A stretch of DNA of 64,000 bases from Fuerstiella marisgermanici (lineage in GTDB: Bacteria > Planctomycetota > Planctomycetia > Planctomycetales > Planctomycetaceae), in contig NZ_CP017641.1 in assembly GCF_001983935.1 (NCBI RefSeq), positions 4,340,001 to 4,404,000 on the forward strand, given 5' to 3'. The stretch's first letter is position 1, and each line of letters begins with the position of its first letter. The translations under genes were made by a program, and so were the position numbers. This document shows positions 35,044-43,872 of the stretch, one piece after another. Below the pieces are notes generated by a model that had not been told where the DNA came from, did no database searches, and saw nothing but the letters and a program-made list of their open reading frames with translations.

Positions 35044-36627
35044 CTATTTCGGAAGTGGAATCGTCAGCGTACCGTTCCGTTTTGTCTGCACGCGGACGTA
35101 GCCGTTGTTTTCCGTAAACGGTTCCTTCATGCCTTTCCAAACCGTGCGTTGAGCTGGGCTTAGAATGGTGAGCTCCAGTTTCGAAAGCTTGAACAATGGA
35201 ATGCAAAGCAACGTGAGTTCGTCAGTGTTCCGCTGATAACTACTCTTCGCAACATCACCTGACGGCAGCATCTTCTGGACGCTCTTCAACAACCGTTCCC
35301 GCTGGAACGGTTCCAGCCAGAGTTCTCGATCCAGCATCGCCACGACGAACTTCGCTCGAGCGTCCTTTAGCGTTTCGTCGCGATTCGTGATCGCCTGGGA
35401 ATTCTCAGGGACGCTGGACTTCACCGTGTGCGTCCACAACTCGTTTGCGAGCAGTTGACTAATACTGGGAACCGGAAAAGCGACTACCACATTTCGGCCC
35501 GCATTCTGTTGCTGGTAGCGCTCGATGTTCTTTCTCGTGTTCGCTTTCCATGCTCTGATGACCGAATCCATCGTCCCCTTGCCCGCCAGTGTCAGTCGTC
35601 GGACGTCTCGTTCCGAAAGGTCGCAGGTTGACTCGTAGAAGTCGATTCGCACGGCTAGGTTGTGCTGCAATCGTGTTCGTTGTGCTGCGGACACATCTTT
35701 TAGTCTTTGCTGCACCGTTTCCGCGTCTTCTGCCGTCATGACCGGAAAGGCCTCGCTATTGCCTGACGCGGCGGACTGTGGTGCTGTCAGTGCAACGGCG
35801 AGGACTTTCTGGTTGTCCGAAAAGAAACCGTTCGGTTTCCACGTGACGACTGTGCCAATCACAGAAGTCGAAGGGAAATACTGGAACGATCGTCGTGCCC
35901 GCTCCTTCGTCTGCATCGAATAGCAGGCGGCGTTCAAGTCCACCTTCTTAGAAACGATCTCGGCCATCTTTTCCCGCTGCTCAGGCGTGAAGAAGAAGTA
36001 CTCATCCAGCAGATTCAGGACATAACCCAAAGCCGCTGCTCGATAGAATTCTTCTCGCTCTTCCAGCGCCTCTGACAATTGATTCGCCTGCTTTTCCGGC
36101 AGCGCGACTTTATCTTTGACGGCTTCCGTGCCGGCGCCTTCCAAATACAGCGCGGGACCGGTCAGGTCTGTAAACACGATCGGAAAGAAGTCGTCGAAGA
36201 CACGCTGTCTGTCCTGGGCGTCCCCGGCTTTCCAGGACTTTTGCGAATCGGAAATCGATGCCTCAAGGGCTGCGGCCAGCTCCCGTTGCTGTGGCTCAGT
36301 AAGTTCCGCCTGAAGGTCGAACCATTCCTGCATCACGGCGGCGTGCGACTGTAGACGCTTAAGCCGTGTATCGACATCTTTTGCGGGCCGAGCAACAGCC
36401 TCCTGAGCCGGCCTGAATCCCGCCGCTGGCATCGCCGGTCGCACGGGCCGCGCGGGTCTGGCCTCTTCCGCCCCGGTAAGCGCCTTCAATGCCCGCTCGA
36501 TTGCTGAAGCCATCTTTTCGACTGCAGTGCCCGGCTTTTGTTGAGCGGTCGCCGGAACGTCTGCGATCAAAAGGACCAGCAGAAACGCCAGTCCGCGTTG
36601 GGTCGTAATGAAACGTCTTGAATCCAT
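35044..36627 (-). CDS. Exported protein of unknown function
   Basis: A 527-residue protein with a signal peptide (FITTQRGLAFLLVLLIADVP, cleavage near TAQQ). The ATG at 36627 has a GGAG site 7 bases upstream, which decides it over a GTG two codons earlier. After a Pro/Ala/Arg-rich linker near 60-85 (RPARPVRPAMPAAGFRP) the chain is mostly helical and has recurrent blocks in which a helix is followed by xxPxQRxxL: LTEPQQRELAAAL, FTPEQREKMAEIV, LEPFQRERLLKSV and LSPAQRTVWKGM. These resemble degenerate LTxxQ motifs seen in small periplasmic proteins, so it may be a repeat-built relative. I do not recognise the family. It is divergent from the PD40 protein gene, with 133 bp between starts. Confidence 0.7.
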   Translation of the reverse strand: MDSRRFITTQRGLAFLLVLLIADVPATAQQKPGTAVEKMASAIERALKALTGAEEARPARPVRPAMPAAGFRPAQEAVARPAKDVDTRLKRLQSHAAVMQEWFDLQAELTEPQQRELAAALEASISDSQKSWKAGDAQDRQRVFDDFFPIVFTDLTGPALYLEGAGTEAVKDKVALPEKQANQLSEALEEREEFYRAAALGYVLNLLDEYFFFTPEQREKMAEIVSKKVDLNAACYSMQTKERARRSFQYFPSTSVIGTVVTWKPNGFFSDNQKVLAVALTAPQSAASGNSEAFPVMTAEDAETVQQRLKDVSAAQRTRLQHNLAVRIDFYESTCDLSERDVRRLTLAGKGTMDSVIRAWKANTRKNIERYQQQNAGRNVVVAFPVPSISQLLANELWTHTVKSSVPENSQAITNRDETLKDARAKFVVAMLDRELWLEPFQRERLLKSVQKMLPSGDVAKSSYQRNTDELTLLCIPLFKLSKLELTILSPAQRTVWKGMKEPFTENNGYVRVQTKRNGTLTIPLPK

Positions 36628-36760
36628 GTCCACTCCATTTCATGTGCCTATGGCTCAGCGGTCACCCCTACTACATGCTTGATTGTTGACCCATGAAGAC
36701 GACAATGCAAGTTGGCCTCGCAATGACTTCATGCGAGCCTTCCGCATGTGGAGAAAACAA

Positions 36761-38374
36761 ATGGCGAATCGACAGAGATCTTTGCTCGTTGTGGTTCTGC
36801 TAACGGTGGCCGTGTCCACCCTGCCGGAAGCCAATGGCCAAGACGCTGTGAAAGCAGAATCGGATACGGTGGAACTTATTGCAGCTTTGAATCAACGCCG
36901 AGCAGAGTTCCCGGCGGTTTTCTCCCATAACTTTGCCAACGACGGCTTGCCACCGAAGTTTTTTGTTGCCGGTGATGCTGACCTGGACAACATGCAGCAG
37001 CGGCGAGATGGACTGGTCGCACGCGTGCAGGCGAATGGAACATGGACATCGACCAACCTGACTCTGCAGTTTCAGCTCATCGGCGACTTTGACGTGGAAG
37101 CGGATTTCACGGGATTGAAATTCAAAGGCCCGGAATTCAGCGGCGTCGGGATCGCCATTGCCATTGACGATGAACAGAAGCTGATCCCTCGAATTCTAAG
37201 AAGCAAAGAACTGCGAGAACGGCAAACAGTTCGAGTTTCGATGTCGAAAATCATCGACGGCGAACGCGATTTTGGTGACAACAGTCAGGCCCCCTGCGAA
37301 GCCATGTCTGGTGTACTGAGGCTCAGTCGCCGCGGAAAGACGATCTACTACCTTGTTGCCGATAATGACACCGCCGACTTTCGACTCGTCGGGCAACGAA
37401 CCGCTACAGCAGACCCCACAACTCCGAAAGCCATTCAGTTTCGTTCACTTTCGGACGGCAGTGCGTCCTCGGAAGTCGTGTGGACAAATATTCGCCTTGC
37501 CGCAGAACGGTTGCTGCAGCCTCCTCCCCGAGGCGTGACGCCGATTCGGTCGCTGTACGTTCTCACCTTCGCCGATGGCAATCTGAAAAAGATTGCCGAG
37601 CCCGCGCCTGGCATGACACAGCTCGGATCTGCCGAATGGTCCAGCGATGGAAAAACGATCGTGTGCGACATGTCGAAAGGAGGCACGGCCACATCGCGAA
37701 TCATCAGGATGAAAGCAGATGGAAGCGACTTCGAAGACTTGGGTCACGGTTGCATGCCCAGCCTTTCGCCGGACGGAAAGAAGATCGTTTATTCTGTTCC
37801 CGGTCGCGGAATCACAACGATGAACTCAGACGGTTCAAACGTCGAAACCATTGATGCGCAAGGCTGGGGAACTCAGTGGTCACCGGATGGTAAACACATC
37901 GCGTGGGCCAGCGGTAATAACATAACACTGCTCAACACCGAAACCGACGAACGGACACAATTACTGACACCCGCTCAGCAACTAATGGTCGGCCACATTT
38001 ACTGGAACCTGGGCTGGTCTCACGACAGCAAGTCGATTGCTTTTAAATCGGGCAGTCCGGCCGGCAAGTATCAACTGGTGGTCGCTGATATTGGGTCACC
38101 GGACGGCTTTCAGGTATTGTATACGTCGACAAACATGGAAGAAGACGTGTCGTGGATGGCGGACAACGAGTCCATCGTGTTCACCGCAATGCTTGAGGAT
38201 GGTGCTCGACGCGAACTGGCCACGATCTCTCGCGAAAAGGGTGCAGTTGCAAAGCGGCTATCGGCAATCCCGGAAGGCTGGATTGGCCTCAACCCCGACT
38301 GCTCACCAGACGGCAAATACGCCGTCTTCGCCGGCGCGCCGCCTCCGCAACCCACCGAATGGACGGGTAAGTGA
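36761..38374 (+). CDS. Exported protein with jelly-roll-like domain and PD40 propeller
   Basis: A 537-residue exported protein. A GGAG site precedes the ATG at 36761, and the signal peptide is SLLVVVLLTVAVSTLPEANG. Residues about 35-265 form a beta-rich domain similar in pattern to planctomycete DUF1583-type or concanavalin-like domains (WTSTNLTLQFQLIGDFDVEA, RLSRRGKTIYYLVADND); this match is tentative. Residues 280-530 are TolB-like PD40 blades (AEWSSDGKTIVCDMS, PSLSPDGKKIVYSV, TQWSPDGKHIAWASG, WSHDSKSIAFKSG, SPDGKYAVFAG). TolB itself belongs to the Tol-Pal system, but the extra domain and lack of tol genes argue for a separate role, perhaps ligand binding in the envelope. Confidence 0.8.
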   Translation: MANRQRSLLVVVLLTVAVSTLPEANGQDAVKAESDTVELIAALNQRRAEFPAVFSHNFANDGLPPKFFVAGDADLDNMQQRRDGLVARVQANGTWTSTNLTLQFQLIGDFDVEADFTGLKFKGPEFSGVGIAIAIDDEQKLIPRILRSKELRERQTVRVSMSKIIDGERDFGDNSQAPCEAMSGVLRLSRRGKTIYYLVADNDTADFRLVGQRTATADPTTPKAIQFRSLSDGSASSEVVWTNIRLAAERLLQPPPRGVTPIRSLYVLTFADGNLKKIAEPAPGMTQLGSAEWSSDGKTIVCDMSKGGTATSRIIRMKADGSDFEDLGHGCMPSLSPDGKKIVYSVPGRGITTMNSDGSNVETIDAQGWGTQWSPDGKHIAWASGNNITLLNTETDERTQLLTPAQQLMVGHIYWNLGWSHDSKSIAFKSGSPAGKYQLVVADIGSPDGFQVLYTSTNMEEDVSWMADNESIVFTAMLEDGARRELATISREKGAVAKRLSAIPEGWIGLNPDCSPDGKYAVFAGAPPPQPTEWTGK

Positions 38375-38776
38375 CGTGATAGCGGGATGTGTTGGCGTTT
38401 GAAGTTTGAGACTTGCGAGTTCACTCTCGCGTTTCAAAGACCATGCGGCTTTGGAAAAAGGGCCACGCACCTGTACCTCTCCCAGGCGAAGCCTATGGGG
38501 GAGGTCGGACAAGCGAAGCAATGTCCGGGAGGGGGCACGCGTTGGCATGCCAGTCACGTTCCGCGCCCGGCCCTCCCCCGATCTTGCTTCGCTCGATCGA
38601 CCCCTCCCACAATAAATTGCGGGAGGGGTTGAAGCGAAAGTGGACCCGACTTGTTCTTGTTGTGAGTGAGTCTGCTCAAAAAGCACAATGGACTGGCCTT
38701 TTCCATAGCCGCACAGTTTCATCATGGTGAACCTGCATCGTGATGAACCTGGTGCCACTCAATTGATGCTGCCCAT
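38375..38776. other. Gap with a palindromic repeat (family D)
   Basis: A 402-bp gap between convergent genes. It contains the family D repeat at about 38460-38640 and no credible gene; the open frames that cross it on both strands come from the repeat. Confidence 0.5.
38460..38640. repeat. Palindromic repeat family D
   Basis: An imperfect inverted repeat. The left side has GGGGGAGGTCGGACAAGCG and GGGAGGGGGC, and the right side has GGCCCTCCCCCGATCTTGC, then TTCGCTCGATCGACCCCTCC and a closing GGGAGGGG. A degenerate relative of the right half lies at about 1770-1850, so the element is probably dispersed in the genome. Confidence 0.6.
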
Positions 38777-39451
38777 TCAGTCCAGCAACACCAGAGCGTC
38801 AGACAATTCATTCACATCGTCTTCGCCGCGCGGCAACGCTGTGGCTAAGGAGGTCGCGGCATGGTTGATCGTGTCACAAATGGCGGTGCCGACGTCGTCT
38901 TTGCGAAGAGCTTCAGTGAGGCGTTCGCACAATTGTTGCGGAAATTCTTCGCCCAGCTTTTCGACCACAGTGCGATCGCCCAAAACCACGGCCATGCGTT
39001 CGTACAGGGAGACAAAGATTAAAACACCCGAAGCGCCTTCGGTGTGATGCACGCGGCGGTCGAAAAACAGTTCGCGAGCTCGCAGATTCACTTCTTCTTT
39101 CATCTGCTGGCGAGCCGTAAACAATAAACGTAGACCGTGGAACCGGTCTGCCAGCACGGCACCGACCAGAAAGCACACAGCCATCACGGTAACCATGAGC
39201 AACACCTGAGCCCACACGGGAAAGCCACCCCAGTGTCCGGTATCAACGTCGCCAGGAAACGCCAGAAAGACGGCGATCGCTCCCAACATCGCGCACCACA
39301 GGCCAACAATATCTTCGGCACGGTCATATCGCCCCGAGGCGGTCGCCACGACGGGCACAATTTCGCAGCACGATTTCGATTCGGCAGCACTAACGGCAGC
39401 AGCGACTTTGGTTCGCTGGTCGGTTGTGACGGCTTCGGATGCTGTTTGCAT
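38777..39451 (-). CDS. TPM-domain membrane protein
   Basis: A 224-residue protein with an N-terminal half TPM fold (TKVAAAVSAAESKSCCEIVP), two membrane helices at about residues 55-75 (VGLWCAMLGAIAVFLAF) and 85-110 (VWAQVLLMVTVMAVCFLVGA), and a C-terminal TPM half (GVLIFVSLYERMAVVLGDRT, KLGEEFPQQLCERLTEAL). TPM (TLP18.3/Psb32/MOLO-1) domains occur in photosystem repair factors and bacterial envelope proteins; the biochemical role in bacteria is unclear. The ATG at 39451 has AAGAGAAGA upstream. It lies 78 bp after a second TPM protein gene in the same direction, forming a pair. Confidence 0.82.
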   Translation of the reverse strand: MQTASEAVTTDQRTKVAAAVSAAESKSCCEIVPVVATASGRYDRAEDIVGLWCAMLGAIAVFLAFPGDVDTGHWGGFPVWAQVLLMVTVMAVCFLVGAVLADRFHGLRLLFTARQQMKEEVNLRARELFFDRRVHHTEGASGVLIFVSLYERMAVVLGDRTVVEKLGEEFPQQLCERLTEALRKDDVGTAICDTINHAATSLATALPRGEDDVNELSDALVLLD

Positions 39452-39529
39452 GTTCGGTCTTCTCTTCACATTCGGTGGGCAACACGGCCCAATGGGCGGC
39501 AATAAAACGATAAAACTTCGGCAGCGAAC

Positions 39530-40315
39530 TTACCACGAACCGGACGCTCCGCCGCCGCCGGAGAACCCTCCGCCAAACGAACCGCCACCAAACCCGCCGC
39601 CGCTACCCCGGCTGTTCGCCATCGACCGCATCACAAACCAAAGTACCGTGAACACGCCGCCCCAAAACAGCCACGCCCAACCACTGGCCCCTCGACGGTA
39701 CAACGACACGGCCGTAAATATGGCAAGTCCCACAAAAACCAGGGGCACGATATATTCCATCGCTGACTTCGGCCGACTGGGAAGCTCCAGCTTTCGCGCC
39801 ATTTTGTCCAGCGCTTCCACGCCCGCTACGATGCCTCCGGAAAAGTTCCCCTGCTTGAACTGAGGAATAATGAATTCATCCATGATCTGCTGGCAGGTTT
39901 GATTTTCGCTGCGGCCCCAACCGGCTCCTAATTCAATCCGAGCTCTCCGGTCTCCCTTAGACACCAGCAGCAGAATTCCAGTGTTCCAATCCTGCCCTTC
40001 CAGCTTGGCGTGGCCAATCTGCCACTGATTGAACAGCAATGCCGCAAACGTTTCGATAGGCATGTTGTTGCCGCCGCCGTGTTCCGCCATCGAATTAATC
40101 GTGACCACGATGATCGGCGTCGCTTTGTCTGTCAGCAGCTTGTCACAGATTTCGCGAATTTGGGCGACTGACGCTTCATCCAGCAGCCCCGCTTCGTCGC
40201 TGACGAATTCTCGTTCTCCGGGCGGCTGAAGGTCGAATTCCTGAGCGACCGCCAACGTCGCAGAAAACGACATCAACAGGCACGGCAAAGCTTTCATCAG
40301 ACATCGAGGTAGCAT
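39530..40315 (-). CDS. YgcG-type TPM-domain exported protein with Gly-rich tail
   Basis: A 261-residue protein with a signal peptide (ALPCLLMSFSATLAVAQE), a TPM domain at about 35-175 (FVSDEAGLLDEASVAQIREI, WNTGILLLVSKGDRRARIEL), two membrane helices near 187-235 (EYIVPLVFVGLAIFTAVSLY, WAWLFWGGVFTVLWFVM), and a Gly/Ser/Phe-rich tail ending GGGFSGGGGASGSW. The order signal-TPM-helices-Gly tail is that of YgcG and Rv-type TPM proteins. The TPM domain faces the periplasm. It is the upstream member of the TPM pair; elsewhere such pairs sit with LemA, which is absent here. Start at 40315; an internal ATG six codons later is possible. Confidence 0.86.
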   Translation of the reverse strand: MLPRCLMKALPCLLMSFSATLAVAQEFDLQPPGEREFVSDEAGLLDEASVAQIREICDKLLTDKATPIIVVTINSMAEHGGGNNMPIETFAALLFNQWQIGHAKLEGQDWNTGILLLVSKGDRRARIELGAGWGRSENQTCQQIMDEFIIPQFKQGNFSGGIVAGVEALDKMARKLELPSRPKSAMEYIVPLVFVGLAIFTAVSLYRRGASGWAWLFWGGVFTVLWFVMRSMANSRGSGGGFGGGSFGGGFSGGGGASGSW

Positions 40316-40554
40316 TGTTCAGAACTTAATCAGGGCAGTGGATCGGTTCATGACGGGAAGTACGATTGTGACGGTTCAACAACAGCCAACAGTGAGAGGC
40401 TGCGCTTTCATTGAAAATAGTCCGTCGACGGGTCTCAACCGGAATGTATCTTCGTTGCAGACGCACAAACTAGCGGCTGCTGCCGTTGCGGCAAACGCAA
40501 AGCAGTGAGTCATCAGTTGTACCGACCACCCTCCCAGATGAGAAGACACAACGG

Positions 40555-41505
40555 ATGCTGGACAAACTTCGGGAAGGACTCCTGTTCCAACTCGCGAAAA
40601 CTCTGTACAAACGAAACCTTGGCCAATCGGAAGAGATGACGGCGGCGCTCGAAGATCGCGAAGCCTACGAAAGCTATCGAGCCGAATGTGTGGAAAAAAT
40701 TCGGGAAGCAGCACACCGACTCGCTGTTCCCGTCAGCCAGCGCGATGTCCTGGATCTCGGATGTTTCGACGGTGCGTTGACCTCAAGCCTGAAAACATTC
40801 GACCCGGCATCGCTGACCGGAATTGACATCGATGCCGACGCGATCGAAACCGCGAATATCAAATTCGCCGGTCCCGATGTGGAATTTCGAGTCAGCGGCA
40901 CCGATAGATTGCCGCTCGCCGACGAATCGATTGACACCATTATTTCCTACGATGTCTTTGAACACGTCGAAACCCCAGCGCAGATTCTGTCCGAATGTTA
41001 TCGCGTGCTTCGACCGGGCGGTTCGATGCTGATTGGAACCTGGGGTTGGTACCACCCATTCGCTCCGCACTTGTGGTCGGTGATGCCCGTTCCGTGGGCG
41101 CATGTTTTGTTTAGCGAGCGGATTATGTTGCGTGTTTGTCGACGTATCTATCAGACAGACTGGTATCAGCCGAACATGCACGACTTCGATAAAAACGGCG
41201 AACGCATCCCGGACAAATTCAACTACGAATCCATTCCCACAGACTATCTTAACAAGTTTCTGATCCGCGATTTCGAACGCATTTTTCAGCAGTCCGAATT
41301 CGATTTTCAGATCCATCCGGAACGATTTTCATCGCGAGCCGCAGCGTGGACGAAACCACTGCTCCGAGTACCAGTGCTGAAAGAATTCTTTACGTCCTAC
41401 ATTTGGTGCGTGTTGAGCAAACCCGGCAACGTGCGGCAGACTCCGTCCCCGAGAATTTCGACTGCACCAGAACGACCAGTGCCGCAGCCATCGAGCTGCC
41501 CATAG
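40555..41505 (+). CDS. SAM-dependent methyltransferase (class I)
   Basis: A 316-residue methyltransferase of the Methyltransf_11 type. The SAM loop is VLDLGCFDGALTS near residue 70, the acidic strand is LTGIDIDADAIE, and the post-II block is SIDTIISYDVFEHVETPAQI with a following YRVLRPGGSMLIGTWGW. The C-terminal third holds a hydrophobic/aromatic region (WYHPFAPHLWSVMPVPWAH) that may touch a membrane or lipid substrate. The ATG at 40555 is chosen; a TTG at 40486 would add 23 residues. The acceptor is unknown. It converges on the alpha/beta hydrolase gene with 54 bp between them. Confidence 0.83.
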   Translation: MLDKLREGLLFQLAKTLYKRNLGQSEEMTAALEDREAYESYRAECVEKIREAAHRLAVPVSQRDVLDLGCFDGALTSSLKTFDPASLTGIDIDADAIETANIKFAGPDVEFRVSGTDRLPLADESIDTIISYDVFEHVETPAQILSECYRVLRPGGSMLIGTWGWYHPFAPHLWSVMPVPWAHVLFSERIMLRVCRRIYQTDWYQPNMHDFDKNGERIPDKFNYESIPTDYLNKFLIRDFERIFQQSEFDFQIHPERFSSRAAAWTKPLLRVPVLKEFFTSYIWCVLSKPGNVRQTPSPRISTAPERPVPQPSSCP

Positions 41506-41559
41506 CGGGCTGCTCGCGACTGGCTGACCGGTTGCCGTCGATTGCAACTTGCATGGCTA

Positions 41560-42414
41560 TCACGCCTCGTACGTCGCCAGCGCTTTGGCGATGTGTTCGA
41601 ATGCGGTCGGGGCCATGTGGTTGAAGTAGTCCCACGAATGGCCACCGTGACTGGTGTCCAGATCTCGCTTGTGCAGAATCCCGGACGATGACAGCTTCAT
41701 GCCCAGCCGCACGGCTCCGTCAAACCAATCGGTGTCGTCGGGGTCGCAACAAAACCACTGATGCCGTGGCCATGCCAACGGGTGCAGGTTTAGCACAACC
41801 GTCGCCTGTCGAGCCTCTTCTGCGTTGTCGAACATTTCGTCCAGCGGCAAACCCTGACCGTGAAGCTGAAAGAAATCGATGGCGGGAGAAATCGCAGCAA
41901 CGACAGGAAACTTTGCCGCATAGCGGTAGCTTAACTGCAGCGCCCCCTGGCCCCCCATGCTGATGCCCAATAACGCGATATGAGGCGTTTCGATCTTCCA
42001 GCGTTGTTCGATGAATGGCACCAATTGATCCAGCAGCCATTGTTGCGGCGTGACGTCGGTCGAGAATTCCGGGCAGACGTGATCCAGCCACCACGACCGC
42101 TGCCCGTCCGGACACACTGCCACCAGATTGTGATCCAACAGCAATTTGCTGAACGTCGGGTTGTCGTTCAACATAATTCGACCATGCCCGTGCAGAAACA
42201 GAACGCAACCGGCGGGAGCCGACTGTTCGCCATGGTCTGCCGAGCCGGCATTTTTTCGCGGGTCGAACACGTCCACGCGATGTCCGTCAACTTCCGTCGT
42301 TGACCAAAACTGAAGCGAGTCGGCTGACGAGACGTCGGGCATATTGGAATCGGGCGCAGATTCTTCGGTCGCAGCGTGCTCTTTGCCGAACACCTTTGCC
42401 AACTTTTCGAACAT
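41560..42414 (-). CDS. Alpha/beta hydrolase (esterase-like)
   Basis: A 284-residue esterase. The nucleophile is S152 in LLGISMGGQGAL, an acidic residue is D227 or D229 in CCDPDDTDWF, and H259 in SHGGHSWDYF completes the triad. The oxyanion loop is VLFLHGHGRI near 71-80. The pattern resembles esterase D/S-formylglutathione hydrolase and the PHB-depolymerase-like group. AAGGTC upstream supports the ATG at 42414 over an open stretch of 29 codons. No signal peptide is seen. The substrate is unknown; formaldehyde-detoxification partners are not nearby. Confidence 0.85.
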   Translation of the reverse strand: MFEKLAKVFGKEHAATEESAPDSNMPDVSSADSLQFWSTTEVDGHRVDVFDPRKNAGSADHGEQSAPAGCVLFLHGHGRIMLNDNPTFSKLLLDHNLVAVCPDGQRSWWLDHVCPEFSTDVTPQQWLLDQLVPFIEQRWKIETPHIALLGISMGGQGALQLSYRYAAKFPVVAAISPAIDFFQLHGQGLPLDEMFDNAEEARQATVVLNLHPLAWPRHQWFCCDPDDTDWFDGAVRLGMKLSSSGILHKRDLDTSHGGHSWDYFNHMAPTAFEHIAKALATYEA

Positions 42415-42697
42415 GAATGACCTTAATTGTCGTTTAAGAAGTAAGCAGCCTGAACCGCTTGGATAACGCTGTGGTGTCGCAGGCACATTCGGTTGTGCCA
42501 AATGACGTATTCACTGGAGTGAAGTTCTGTTGAGCTTCTCTTTTTCGCAGAGCCACAATTCGCCATAAAGTGCTTTGGCGAAAAATCTTATGACACACTG
42601 GCCCAGTCCATACTTTGCAGTTCGGGCAGATTGTTGAAATAATTCAGACGCGACAGGCATCGATCCGGTTAGTGACGTCTTCGTTGGAGTTCGGTTT

Positions 42698-43231
42698 TTG
42701 GACCATGATGCCGAAATTCGCAATCGTGTCGAGCAGGCATGCGTGGAATTTGAACGGGATGTGAAAGCGTTTCTGGGCGGAGTGCTGCGTGACGTTCATT
42801 TGGTGGACGAAGCGTTTCAAAAAACCGTCGTCAAAGCGATTGAAGCATCGGCCAGCGTTGACCCAGGCAAAATTCGCGGATGGTTGTTTCAAATCGCCTT
42901 GAATGAAGCTCGCGGACTGCGCCGAGTTTCATTGCGGCAGAGCCGACTCCATAAAGCTGTTTGGGAATCTTTGCCGCCGTCGTCCAGCGACGAAACGCAG
43001 GACGCCTTGTTGAAGTTGGTTAGTTTAGAGGAACGTGCGGCAGTACGGACGGCTTTGAGTCGGTTGAGTGAAGATTATCGGGAAGTGGTGATTCGGCGGA
43101 TTCAGAACGGGCAAACCTTCGCCGTCATTGCGGAGGAAATGAACAAGCCATTGGGCACCGTTTTGACATGGATGCGCCGCGCTCTGAATGAGCTACGTGA
43201 GTCTGAAGAACTGCGGCAGTTGGACGAATGA
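42698..43231 (+). CDS. ECF sigma factor heading the DUF1549/DUF1501 operon
   Basis: A 177-residue sigma-70 family protein with region 2 (about 20-80: LGGVLRDVHLVDEAFQKTVV, WLFQIALNEARGLRR) and region 4 (about 115-170: RTALSRLSEDYREVVIRRIQ, FAVIAEEMNKPLGTVLTWMR). The only possible start in this frame before region 2 is the TTG at 42698, with GTTGGAG 9-12 bases before it; a stop codon lies 63 bases upstream. The next gene, a one-pass membrane protein, overlaps its stop by four bases, so it is the probable anti-sigma factor. A self-regulated operon is likely, as is common for ECF factors, but no promoter motif is recognised. Confidence 0.87.
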   Translation: MDHDAEIRNRVEQACVEFERDVKAFLGGVLRDVHLVDEAFQKTVVKAIEASASVDPGKIRGWLFQIALNEARGLRRVSLRQSRLHKAVWESLPPSSSDETQDALLKLVSLEERAAVRTALSRLSEDYREVVIRRIQNGQTFAVIAEEMNKPLGTVLTWMRRALNELRESEELRQLDE

Positions 43232-43821
43232 GCGAGATGACGAACAGGAAACAAAAATATTCAGACGACCAGTTCTGGCAGGCGTTTCAGTTCGTCGCCG
43301 GAGAGCTTTCGGCTGATCAGTCCGAATTGTTCGAGCTCCAGATGCTGGACAGCCCGGCAATGTGCGAGGCAGTGGCCGAAGCGGTTCGACTTTCGTCAGC
43401 GGTGGCGGCAGAGAGTAATAAAGCGGCGACTGTTCTGAGTCCGACAGTAGTCCGTTGTGAAGCAGCGATGCCGCGACGATCGACGTCCGGCAAGTCAGCC
43501 GTCGCCATAGTTGCAACCGTTTGCTGTTGCCTGTTGCTGTTGCTGGTTGTGTCGATCGATTCCGGTTCTGGATCTTCAGTGGCCGCGACAGACAAGGCGA
43601 CGGTGGAAGCCGAGTTGCTGGTATCGGCGTGGGCGGCGGGATTCACTGATGATTTTGAGGACGATGTCAATCTAGCAGAAACCGATCAACACGAACTGGA
43701 CGTCCCGGACTGGATGCTGGCAGCGGTCACATTAACTGATGATGAAGATCCTGATTCAAACGACGGCGTTGATGCACAAGCCGATGATCGCGGGCGGCCG
43801 GAAAACTCGCTGCTGTTCTGA
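43228..43821 (+). CDS. Putative membrane anti-sigma factor
   Basis: A 197-residue protein. An N-terminal cytoplasmic part of about 85 residues contains a helical FWQAFQFVAGELSADQSELF block like the anti-sigma (zinc-less ASD) helices that bind sigma factors. One membrane helix spans residues 91-110 (AVAIVATVCCCLLLLLVVSI). The C-terminal 85 residues face the periplasm, are acidic (DDFEDDVNLAETDQHELDVP) and may sense a signal there. The gene starts inside the sigma factor stop (ATGA, 43228-43231), the usual arrangement for sigma/anti-sigma pairs. No ZAS zinc motif is present. The role is inferred from position and topology. Confidence 0.72.
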   Translation: MSEMTNRKQKYSDDQFWQAFQFVAGELSADQSELFELQMLDSPAMCEAVAEAVRLSSAVAAESNKAATVLSPTVVRCEAAMPRRSTSGKSAVAIVATVCCCLLLLLVVSIDSGSGSSVAATDKATVEAELLVSAWAAGFTDDFEDDVNLAETDQHELDVPDWMLAAVTLTDDEDPDSNDGVDAQADDRGRPENSLLF

Positions 43822-43872
43822 TCGCAGAGACTTATCGAATCAAAATTCCCTCAACGCACCGAAGGTCAACTT

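Noticed and set aside
38303-38758. 151-codon minus-strand frame
   Set aside because: It crosses the family D repeat and the end of a real gene.
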